From: Myxococcales bacterium
GTDB lineage: Bacteria > Myxococcota_A > UBA9160 > JALSIO01
Assembly (NCBI GenBank): GCA_026989995.1
Contig: JALSIO010000083.1
Span: 1-5,695, forward strand
DNA: 5,695 nucleotides
Direction of reading: 5' to 3'
Of this stretch, positions 1 to 5,636 are shown one piece after another. Each line of letters begins with the position of its first letter. Within the stretch, counting starts at the first letter, position 1. The notes beneath the pieces were generated by a model that saw nothing but the letters and a program-made list of their open reading frames with translations, was not told the DNA's origin and searched no databases. Both the position numbers and the translations under genes were made by a program.

Positions 1-119
1 CCGCGCTGCTCGTGACGGGGGCGGGCGAAGAGCCCGAGGGGCCCGGCGCCGGGTTCCTCGCCAAGCCCTTCACCGCCCGGGAGCTTCTCGATCGGCTGCG
101 GGAGCGCCTCGCCGCCTGA
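1..119 (+). CDS. C-terminal fragment of a response-regulator receiver (REC) domain protein (5' end outside window)
   Basis: The frame beginning at base 3 is open from the left edge to a TGA at 117-119 and gives 38 residues. They fit the last third of a CheY-like receiver domain. A hydrophobic beta strand ends in the conserved hydroxyl residue (LLVTG, Thr codon 15-17). A short variable loop follows, then FLAKPF with the conserved Lys (codon 63-65) and Pro, then the final amphipathic helix TARELLDRLRERLAA. In this family the Thr and Lys take part in switching after phosphorylation of an Asp, which lies upstream of the window. Because the protein ends right after the receiver domain, it is either a stand-alone regulator or, as is common in deltaproteobacteria, the C-terminal receiver of a hybrid histidine kinase; the window cannot decide. 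The gene converges on the small minus-strand gene with 18 nt between stops. The family call is fairly secure; the full architecture is unknown. Confidence 0.8.
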   Translation, partial: ALLVTGAGEEPEGPGAGFLAKPFTARELLDRLRERLAA

Positions 120-137
120 GGCCGGTGGCACCCGCCC

Positions 138-371
138 TCACGAGCTCCCGGGCGAGGACCCTCCCCCTCCGCCCCGCTCCGCGGCGGGGCGGCCGTGGGC
201 CTTCCGGCAGAAGTCCGCGAGCAGCTCGCAGTCTCGCGGGCTCAGGTCGAAGCGCCGGCACGCCTCGTCGATGAGCGGGCCGAGGGGGCGACCCGGCCGC
301 TCGCGGAGCGCATCGGAGACGAAGCGCACCGCCCTGCGGAGCGCCTCTCCCTCGGGAAGCAGGTCCTGCAT
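138..371 (-). CDS. Uncharacterised 77-residue protein, second gene after DUF3604
   Basis: I do not recognise a named family. The start is ATG (371-369), preceded on the minus strand by a strong SD, AGGAGG (381-376), four bases before the ATG. The stop is TGA at 140-138. The start lies 19 nt after the stop of the DUF3604 gene, so the two are very probably co-transcribed. Residues 1-59 look like a compact, all-helical, cytoplasmic domain: an acidic start (MQDLLPEGEALRRAV), a basic helix, a GRPLGPLIDEACRRFDLS segment, and a last helix with DCELLADFC. The part from the second helix on resembles short proteins I associate with high-GC deltaproteobacterial genomes, but that is a memory-based impression. 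Residues 60-77 are a low-complexity tail (five Gly, then Ser/Pro) that is probably disordered. No signal peptide, membrane segment or metal motif is visible; three Cys residues (38, 48, 55) are present. The SD and position make it a likely real gene. Its function is unknown. Confidence 0.72.
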   Translation of the reverse strand: MQDLLPEGEALRRAVRFVSDALRERPGRPLGPLIDEACRRFDLSPRDCELLADFCRKAHGRPAAERGGGGGSSPGSS

Positions 372-390
372 GGCCCCTCCTGCGCGGGGT

Positions 391-2631
391 TCAGGAGCCC
401 CGGGTCCGGTTCAGGTAGATGGGCGAGGACCAGGCACGTTCCTCTACCGGGGCGAGGCAGTCGTCCTCGTACGGGGTGCGTGTCTCGTCCCCGTAGCACG
501 GCCGCGTCTCCACGCACCGGCCCTGCTCGTCGTAGGTGCACCGGAGGTTGGCGCCGTTGACCGCGGGACTCGGCTCCTCGATGGCCCGCACGTAGTAGAC
601 GACGTCGCGTTCCAGCCGCGGGTAGTCCGGGTCGGAGAAGGCGACCTCGCAGCCGAGGTCGCCCGCCGGGCACGGAAAGACCTGCCACGGGTCCTCCACC
701 AGGGGTCCGACGGCCTCACCCGGCCGGGCCTGGCGCCGGATGCGGATCACCTCGATCCGGGTGATGCGGCGGCGGCGGTCGCCCGGGTTGTAGCACTCGC
801 CGCGGCAGAGGTGCCGGAGGCGCTCCGGGGAGAGCGCAGAGGTGGTGACCTCGGGGCAGCCGGGCTTCTGCTCGAGGGACCCCACGGCGCGCGCGCGAAA
901 GACGGGGGCCACGTCGAGCGTGACCTCGGAACCCATGGGCGCGGGGCGTCCGCCGGGCGGGTTGAGCAGGTCGAACCAGAGCAGGATGCGCGGGCCGCTC
1001 GTGCCGTAGACCTCCCTCCGTGTGAGGGCCTGCCAGATGGACTCGCGATCCCGCCCCTCGGCGTGCACCGCCACGAGGCCACCGGTGTGGAGGAAGGACA
1101 CAGCGCGTTCCGTTTCGGTGAACTGGAAGGCCCGCAGCTTGGAGAAGTCGACCGGGTGCGCCCGCGCCTCGGGCTGGGCGCGCGGGGGGCGGAGGAAGTC
1201 CGGGGCGCCGGGGACGGGCCCGGCGGCCTCGGTCATGCCGCGCCGGTCGAACTCCTTGTAGCCGGTCCCCGGCCGTGCGGTGTGGTTGTCGCTCGAGGCG
1301 ATGAAGCCGAAGCGGAAGCGGCGCGGGAAGCCCGGCCCGGCGGGGGGTGACGAGAGGGCGACGACGTACTGAACCGAGCTGCCGGGTCGGTAGTTGAACG
1401 ACGGCAGGAAGCAGTCCCGACACTGACCCGCGTCGAGCCAGTCGAGGGCGGTGGCGCCGGGTACCACGAGATGGCCCGGGACCCCGGCCTCGAGGTAGAG
1501 CTGCCGCGCCTCGGCTGCCCGTGCCTCGCACTCCGCCTCGTCCTCTCCCGTGGCCAGGCAGCGCTTGCGGATGATCTCGCCGGCCTGCCAGCACGAGGGC
1601 AGGTACGCGGGGGTCGGCTCGGGGCACACGGGCCTTCCGTCCGGCCCCTGCCGGACCGCCCGGAAGTCCCGGTACTCCTCGGAGTTGCCGTGCCCCGAGT
1701 AGACCTCGATCAGGGTCTGCCGGTCGGGGTCGTGCTGCTCGGAGAGCTGCTTGTCCCAGGTGGAGCCAGGGGGCGTGTAGAGGCCCCATGTGGTGCCGTG
1801 GGGGATCACGACGGAGTCCACGCCCCAGTCGTCGAGCTTGTCGAAGAGCTCACGCGGCGTCCCCGCGGTCTCGATGCAGTCCTCGGGGAGCTCGCGCACC
1901 GGCACCCCGATCGGACACTCGGGCACGCCCTCCACCTCCTTCATGTACCGGAGCATGTCGTAGACGCGGGGGTCGCGGGTCGCGAGGGCGAGGCCGATGC
2001 GGCTTCGCAGCGGAAGCGGAGCAAAGATGCGGCGCAGGGCGACCCCGGGCGGATAGCGGGCGGCGATCGGGCGCGCGGTGATCTCGTCCTGCTCGAGCCC
2101 CCGGAGCACCACGTTCTTGTGCCCGTAGTGGTTCTCCGGGGTCTGTCCCACCTGCGTCCACTCCCAGCCGAGGAAGGCGACCACATCGGGATCCGCGGGG
2201 TCGCCTGCCACGGCGTTGCAATCCCGGATCGACTGCACCGTCTCCCGCCAGTGGGTGGGGGAAAGGCGCTCGGCGTGGTCGTTGATGGACCAGAAATCGA
2301 GCGCGGAGCAGAAGCGCGCGAAATCGCAGGCGTCTGCGGGCGGATGGGCGCCCTCGCCGTGGAGCATGGGCAGGCTGAAGAGGAAGGCGTCCTGGGAGAA
2401 GGTGGTGTGGACGTGCAGGTCGCCGAAGAGGATCTGCTTCGGCACCACCCCGGCCGGCGCCGCGCGCCGCCGCGCCTCGGCCCGGGCCCGGACGAGCTCG
2501 GCCGGAAGGCGGCTCCGGGTGACCTCTCCCGGGCCCTCGTGGCGCCCGAACCAGCCGCTTCCGAGCCCGTAGAGCCCGACTCCGAGAGCGAGGAGAAGGA
2601 CGGCGACTGCCGCGGCGACGATTCTGGCCAT
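391..2631 (-). CDS. DUF3604 domain protein (PHP-like metal-dependent hydrolase fold), exported or membrane-anchored
   Basis: The protein has 746 residues, starting at ATG 2631-2629 with SD GGGAGG (2642-2637) five bases upstream and ending at TGA 393-391. The frame stays open upstream of this ATG to about base 4125, but that part is antisense to other genes and lacks domain character, so this start is preferred. Residues 5-24 form one hydrophobic helix with no lipobox, a signal peptide or anchor, which places the rest outside the cytoplasm. The body carries PHP-like metal-ligand motifs in order: GDLHVHT (D71, H73, H75), NDH (D118, H119), GWEW (E157), HKN (H171), PHG (H278), SGHG (H314) and SSDNH (D448, H450). 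GGLVAVHAEG (H523) and a YGTSGPRILLWF segment follow, as is usual for DUF3604. The ending WSSPIYLNR is also typical. The family's substrate is not firmly known; hydrolysis of a phospho- or other ester is an inference from the fold. There are 20 cysteines, many in the C-terminal half. The small gene at 138-371 follows at once. Confidence 0.92.
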   Translation of the reverse strand: MARIVAAAVAVLLLALGVGLYGLGSGWFGRHEGPGEVTRSRLPAELVRARAEARRRAAPAGVVPKQILFGDLHVHTTFSQDAFLFSLPMLHGEGAHPPADACDFARFCSALDFWSINDHAERLSPTHWRETVQSIRDCNAVAGDPADPDVVAFLGWEWTQVGQTPENHYGHKNVVLRGLEQDEITARPIAARYPPGVALRRIFAPLPLRSRIGLALATRDPRVYDMLRYMKEVEGVPECPIGVPVRELPEDCIETAGTPRELFDKLDDWGVDSVVIPHGTTWGLYTPPGSTWDKQLSEQHDPDRQTLIEVYSGHGNSEEYRDFRAVRQGPDGRPVCPEPTPAYLPSCWQAGEIIRKRCLATGEDEAECEARAAEARQLYLEAGVPGHLVVPGATALDWLDAGQCRDCFLPSFNYRPGSSVQYVVALSSPPAGPGFPRRFRFGFIASSDNHTARPGTGYKEFDRRGMTEAAGPVPGAPDFLRPPRAQPEARAHPVDFSKLRAFQFTETERAVSFLHTGGLVAVHAEGRDRESIWQALTRREVYGTSGPRILLWFDLLNPPGGRPAPMGSEVTLDVAPVFRARAVGSLEQKPGCPEVTTSALSPERLRHLCRGECYNPGDRRRRITRIEVIRIRRQARPGEAVGPLVEDPWQVFPCPAGDLGCEVAFSDPDYPRLERDVVYYVRAIEEPSPAVNGANLRCTYDEQGRCVETRPCYGDETRTPYEDDCLAPVEERAWSSPIYLNRTRGS

Positions 2632-2679
2632 GGGTCCCTCCCGGCACGGGGCGGAGCGCCGGCTGCGCCGGCCGCCGGG

Positions 2680-2685
2680 AGCATA
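2680..2685 (-). promoter_or_regulatory. Candidate -10 element for the DUF3604 gene
   Basis: On the minus strand these bases read TATGCT, matching four of six positions of the sigma-70 TATAAT consensus. Transcription would start near base 2673, giving a leader of about 40 nt before the ATG at 2631 that includes the SD. I see no good -35 at the usual distance; that stretch is almost pure G/C. This is one of very few A/T-containing spots in the 213-bp divergent intergenic region (2632-2844), which raises its plausibility. The assignment is an inference from sequence only. Confidence 0.3.
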
Positions 2686-2793
2686 GGCCGATTGCGCCGG
2701 GCCGCGCCGCCCCCGCCGCAGGGGCGCGAAGATGGTGGAAGCACCGGGCGCGCCGGCCGCCCCGTGCTCGCCCTGTTCCGGAGGCCGGCCTGT

Positions 2794-2801
2794 GGCATGC
2801 T
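2794..2801 (+). promoter_or_regulatory. Candidate extended -10 element for the oxidoreductase-crotonase operon
   Basis: The bases from 2794 read GGCATGCT, preceded by T at 2793, so the hexamer CATGCT (2796-2801) has TG (2793-2794) plus one base in front of it, the layout of an extended -10 (TGnTATAAT). The hexamer matches three of six consensus positions. No clear -35 is present. Transcription would begin near 2808, leaving about 37-43 nt before the GTG 2845 or CTG 2851 start. If correct, the in-frame ATG at 2797 lies inside the promoter and cannot be the start codon. The same TGn arrangement recurs before the zinc-ribbon gene. Confidence 0.3.
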
Positions 2802-2844
2802 GAGGCCGCGTGTTCCGCGGTGTCGCGGCCCGGCCGGTCGGGAG

Positions 2845-3903
2845 GTGCCCCTGAAGCTCGCCGTCTTCGTCGACTACGCCTCGGCCCGGCTGCGCATCCC
2901 GGTCGAGCGGGTGCGGCTCGCCGAAGACCTGGGCTACGACGCGGTGTTCACCGCGGAGGCCTACGGCTCCGACGCGATCACCCCGCTCGCCTTCCTCGCC
3001 GCCCACACCCGGCGGATCCGGCTCGGGACCGGCGTCTGCCAGGTGGCCGGCCGCCCTCCGGCCATGGCGGCGATGCAGCTCGCCACGCTCGACGCCCTCG
3101 CCGGGGGCGGGCGCGTGATCGCGGGCTTCGGCCTCTCCGGCCCCCAGATCGTCGAGGGCTGGTACGGCCAGCCGTGGGGGCGGCCGAACGCACGGCTGCG
3201 CGACTACGTCGAGATCGTGCGGAAGGTCTGGCGTCGCGAGGCGCCCGTGGCCCACGACGGCCGGGAGATCCAGCTCCCCTACCGGGGCCCGGGCTCCGTC
3301 GGGCTCGGGAAGCCCCTGCGCTCCATCCTCCACATGAATCCCGACATTCCGATCTGGCTCGGAACCGGCGGCCCGGCCAACGTGCGGCTCACGGCCGAGA
3401 TCGCCGACGGCTGGCTGCCGATGGGGTTCGTTCCCGGGATGATGGAGGTGTACCGCCCGTGGCTCGAGGAGGGCCTCCGGCGCTCCGGCCGCCGGCTCGA
3501 GGATCTCGAGATCCAGGCGCAGGTCCAGGTGATCCTGGGCGACGACGTCCGCGGCGCGATCGACTCGCTCAAGCCCATGGTCGCCCTCTACGTGGGCGGG
3601 ATGGGGCACCGGGACGTCAACTTCCACCGCGACCAGATGGCCCGCCGCGGCTTTGCGGAGGCCGCGAGCCGGATCCAGGAGCTCTTCCTGGCCGGGCGGC
3701 GCGAGGAGGCGGTGCGCGCGGTCCCGGACGAGTACATCGAGCAGGGTGCGCTGATCGGCCCTCCCGCTCGGATCCGGGAGCGCTTCGCCGCCTGGCGGGA
3801 CTCGGGCGCCACCGGCCTCATCGTCCACACCGGCCAGGACGAGGCGCTGCGGCTGCTGGCGGAGCTCGCCGAGCTCCGCCCCGGCACCTCGGCCGCGCGC
3901 TGA
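2845..3903 (+). CDS. Luciferase-like (LLM-class) F420-dependent oxidoreductase, Rv3520c-type
   Basis: With GTG 2845 as start the protein has 352 residues, close to the roughly 350 expected for this family. It is a single TIM-barrel flavin/F420 enzyme domain of the bacterial luciferase superfamily, probably cytoplasmic and using F420 as hydride carrier. Recognisable segments in order are KLAVFVDYAS at the N-terminus, FTAEAYGSD (35-43), RLGTGVCQ (59-66), GLSGPQIVEGWYG (96-108), REAPV (131-135), IPIWLGTGGPANV (168-180), IADGWLP (186-192), ALYVGGMG (247-254) and NFH (259-261). As I recall the mycobacterial Rv3520c family, the AEAxGSD, SGPQVVEGWYGQ and YxGGMG blocks match closely. Its substrate is not established; the mycobacterial gene lies in the cholesterol-catabolism region. 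The start is uncertain: SD GGGAGG (2840-2845) is ideally spaced for CTG 2851, where family members begin (M)KL, but overlaps GTG 2845; ATG 2797 is a third option. The gene is the first of an operon with the crotonase 13 nt downstream. Confidence 0.9.
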   Translation: MPLKLAVFVDYASARLRIPVERVRLAEDLGYDAVFTAEAYGSDAITPLAFLAAHTRRIRLGTGVCQVAGRPPAMAAMQLATLDALAGGGRVIAGFGLSGPQIVEGWYGQPWGRPNARLRDYVEIVRKVWRREAPVAHDGREIQLPYRGPGSVGLGKPLRSILHMNPDIPIWLGTGGPANVRLTAEIADGWLPMGFVPGMMEVYRPWLEEGLRRSGRRLEDLEIQAQVQVILGDDVRGAIDSLKPMVALYVGGMGHRDVNFHRDQMARRGFAEAASRIQELFLAGRREEAVRAVPDEYIEQGALIGPPARIRERFAAWRDSGATGLIVHTGQDEALRLLAELAELRPGTSAAR

Positions 3904-3916
3904 AACGGGAGGGGAG

Positions 3917-4723
3917 ATGTCCGAGTACCAGTGGATCCGGTTGGAGGAGGCGGCGCCGGGTGTGCGCCGACTCCTCCTCCACCGGCCCGAGAAGCGGAAC
4001 GCCATCCACAACGCGATGCGGGGCGAGATCCTGCGAGCCCTCCAGGAGGCGGACTCCGACCCCGCCGTGCGGGTGACGGTGATCTCCGGCGCCGGCCCCT
4101 GCTTCTCCTCCGGATACGACCTCAAGTCGGACCTGTCTGCCGATCGCCCCTACTTCACCGCCGAGGTGGGGCAGCCCTGGGCCCGTCACGTGAGCGAGGG
4201 GTGGATGTCGATCTGGGATCTCGCCAAACCGGTGATCGCCCAGGTGCACGGCTACGCCCTCGCGGGCGGGCTCGAGCTCGTCGGGGCGTGCGACCTCGCC
4301 TACGCCGCCAGCGATGCCCGCCTCGGGCATCCGGTGCTGCGTTTCGCGGGGCTTCCCGACTTCGCGTGGTTTCCCTTCTTCCTGGCCCCGCGGCACGCCA
4401 TGGAGCTCCACCTCACCGGCTGCGAGTACACCGGGGAGGAGGCCGCGCGCATCGGCCTCGTGAACCGCGCCTTTGCGCCCGGGCAGCTCGATTCCCGCGT
4501 GCTCGAGATCGCGCGCGGCATCGCGGAGAGCCCCGCCTCCGTGGTCAAGGTGAACAAGCGCTTCGTCCACGCGGTCCTCGAGGCCCGGGGCGTCCGCGGC
4601 GGCGTGCGCATGGCCGCGGACCTCCAGGCCGGGCCCCACCTCGCCGAGGTCATGGCGGCCTTCGGTCGCCCCGAGGAGCTCACCCGGGCCGTGCGCGACG
4701 CGCGCCGACGCGAGGAGGGCTAG
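3917..4723 (+). CDS. Enoyl-CoA hydratase/isomerase (crotonase) family protein lacking the second catalytic Glu
   Basis: The protein has 268 residues, the usual crotonase length. It starts at ATG 3917 with SD GGGAGG (3907-3912) four bases upstream and stops at TAG 4721-4723. Family hallmarks are HRPEKRNAI (22-30), the first oxyanion-hole segment GPCFSSGYDLKS (60-71), the second one HGYALAGGLELVGACDLAYA (111-130), and the later TGCEYTGEEAARIGLVNR block (167-184). The crotonase fold binds acyl-CoA and stabilises an enolate. Glu120 corresponds to Glu144 of rat mitochondrial crotonase; the position of Glu164, 20 residues on, is Val140 (GHPVLR instead of GQPE). Classical enoyl-CoA hydration uses both Glu residues, so the reaction may be an isomerase, a hydrolase or other acyl-CoA chemistry; a relaxed hydratase is also possible. 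I recall related sequences with a similar (Y/H)PPVR site, so this is probably a subfamily trait and not damage. The operon partner is the LLM oxidoreductase, which suggests lipid or acyl-CoA breakdown, substrate unknown. Confidence 0.9.
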   Translation: MSEYQWIRLEEAAPGVRRLLLHRPEKRNAIHNAMRGEILRALQEADSDPAVRVTVISGAGPCFSSGYDLKSDLSADRPYFTAEVGQPWARHVSEGWMSIWDLAKPVIAQVHGYALAGGLELVGACDLAYAASDARLGHPVLRFAGLPDFAWFPFFLAPRHAMELHLTGCEYTGEEAARIGLVNRAFAPGQLDSRVLEIARGIAESPASVVKVNKRFVHAVLEARGVRGGVRMAADLQAGPHLAEVMAAFGRPEELTRAVRDARRREEG

Positions 4724-4747
4724 CCCGGCCTGCCGGAGAGCGGTGGC

Positions 4748-4797
4748 CCCGGCGCGTGCCGGGCACCCGCGGGCCCGGACCGCGACCGCCGGTCCGG
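4748..4797 (+). terminator. Two GC hairpins after the crotonase gene, possible transcription end without a T-run
   Basis: Two perfect stem-loops lie 24-74 nt past the crotonase stop. The first is CCCGGC (4748-4753) with GCCGGG (4758-4763) around a four-base loop. The second is CCGGACCG (4775-4782) with CGGTCCGG (4790-4797) around a seven-base loop. No T-run follows either, so neither is a textbook intrinsic terminator, and chance hairpins are common at this GC content. Their place between a gene end and a candidate promoter for the next gene is the only support. Confidence 0.25.
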
Positions 4798-4817
4798 CGT
4801 CGGTGGCTCGCGGGGGT

Positions 4818-4846
4818 TTGGCGGCGTGGGAGGCCGGTGATAGCGT
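4818..4846 (+). promoter_or_regulatory. Candidate sigma-70 promoter for the zinc-ribbon gene
   Basis: TTGGCG (4818-4823) matches four of six bases of the -35 consensus. After 17 bases comes TAGCGT (4841-4846), matching three of six of the -10, directly preceded by TGA (4838-4840) in the extended -10 arrangement. Transcription would begin near 4853, giving a leader of about 27 nt that holds the SD GGAGG (4871-4875) for the TTG start at 4880. This would make the zinc-ribbon gene independent of the crotonase operon, consistent with the 156-nt gap. Confidence 0.4.
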
Positions 4847-4879
4847 GGCCGGAGACGCGCCGGGAAGGCTGGAGGCGTC

Positions 4880-5596
4880 TTGACCGACGATCTCGTGCGG
4901 CTGCTCAACCTGCAGGGAATCGACGACTCCCTGCGGAGCCTCGAGCAGGAGCAGGCGGGTCTCCCCGCGGCCCGGGACCGGATGGAGGCGCGGCGCGCCG
5001 CCTCCGAACGCGCCCTGGCCGACGGGGAGGAAGCCCTCCGGGATGCGGACCGTCGCCGGCGCGAGCTCGAGGCGCGGCTGCAGGACCAGGAGGTCCTCCT
5101 CCGCCGGCTCGAGGGGCAGCAGCACCAGGTCCGCTCCAACGAGGCCTACACCGCCCTTCTCCACGAGATGGACGCCGCCCGCGAGGCGATCTCCGAGTGC
5201 GAGACCGGGGTGCTGCTCTGCCTCGAGGAGATCGAGGGGCGCGAGGCCCGGCTTGCCCGGGCCCGGGAGGCGCACGCGGCCCTCCAGGCGGAGCTCGCCG
5301 AGGCCTCCCGGTCGCTCGACGAGCGGGAAGCCGCGCTTCGGGAGGAGATCGCCCACCTTCGCGAGGCCCGCGCCAAGGAGGCCGCCGGGATCCCCGCTCC
5401 CCTCCTGCGGCACTACGAGCGGATCGCCGGGCACCGATGGCCGCCGCTCGCCCGCGTCTCCGGCGAGGTCTGCTCGGCCTGCCGCATCGGGATTCCCCCC
5501 CAGCAGGTCCTCGTGCTGCTCCAGGGAGGGGAGCTCGTCACCTGCGGGGCCTGCCACCGGATCCTCGTTCACGAGCGGCTCGGGGAAGGGAGCTAG
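4880..5596 (+). CDS. C4-type zinc-ribbon coiled-coil protein (DUF164 / zf-RING_7 type)
   Basis: The protein has 238 residues, typical for the family. It begins at TTG 4880, with SD GGAGG (4871-4875) four bases upstream; there is no better ATG or GTG nearby, and the N-terminus (LVRLLNLQGIDDSLRSLE) matches the family's usual opening. Residues about 15-165 are heptad-like, charged and rich in Glu, Arg, Ala and Leu, forming a long antiparallel coiled coil. In its middle is the family's conserved turn QVRSNEAYTALLHEMD (83-98). The C-terminus carries a zinc ribbon: C198-x2-C201 and C222-x2-C225. No membrane segment is present, so it is cytoplasmic. The family is widespread and thought to bind nucleic acid or partner proteins; the exact role is not settled. 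In many bacteria it sits near a Nif3-like gene and/or rnpB (from memory); the upstream partner here is a crotonase instead. A candidate promoter lies at 4818-4846 and an intrinsic terminator follows the TAG. Confidence 0.9.
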   Translation: MTDDLVRLLNLQGIDDSLRSLEQEQAGLPAARDRMEARRAASERALADGEEALRDADRRRRELEARLQDQEVLLRRLEGQQHQVRSNEAYTALLHEMDAAREAISECETGVLLCLEEIEGREARLARAREAHAALQAELAEASRSLDEREAALREEIAHLREARAKEAAGIPAPLLRHYERIAGHRWPPLARVSGEVCSACRIGIPPQQVLVLLQGGELVTCGACHRILVHERLGEGS

Positions 5597-5609
5597 GCCG
5601 CGGGTCGGG

Positions 5610-5636
5610 GTGCCCCTTCGGGCGCAGCTTCTTTTT
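5610..5636 (+). terminator. Intrinsic (Rho-independent) terminator after the zinc-ribbon gene
   Basis: A six-pair stem, GTGCCC (5610-5615) with GGGCGC (5620-5625) including one T-G wobble, closes a CTTC loop. It is followed by AGC and then TTCTTTTT (5629-5636). Five consecutive T are exceptional in this GC-rich window and lie just where an intrinsic terminator needs them, 13 nt after the TAG of the zinc-ribbon gene. A competing pairing, GGGCG (5620-5624) with CGCCC (5637-5641), would place the T-run in a loop, so an anti-terminator-like alternative or a 5' part of a downstream RNA is not excluded. Confidence 0.55.

Noticed and set aside
169..192. Perfect eight-pair GC hairpin (CCGCCCCG with CGGGGCGG, eight-base loop) downstream of the receiver-gene stop, considered as a terminator.
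   Set aside because: It lies inside the coding sequence of the small minus-strand gene, encodes part of its Arg/Gly-rich tail, and has no T-run on either strand.
2658..2672. GCCGGC-TGC-GCCGGC inverted repeat in the divergent region, considered as an operator.
   Set aside because: Each half is itself a palindrome of a hexamer that is common in such GC-rich DNA. Nothing else points to a regulator.
271..2844. Long plus-strand open frames antisense to DUF3604 (271-1350 and 1471 into the oxidoreductase).
   Set aside because: They are composition shadows. The reverse strand carries an ordered set of DUF3604 motifs, and the only real coding in the second frame begins near 2845.
2632..4125. The DUF3604 minus-strand frame stays open about 1,490 nt upstream of its ATG, antisense to the oxidoreductase and the start of the crotonase.
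   Set aside because: The extra translation is His/Pro/Arg/Gly-rich with no domain character, and it lies opposite two clear coding genes. Stop-free antisense frames are expected at this GC content. The ATG at 2631 has an SD followed by a signal-type helix.
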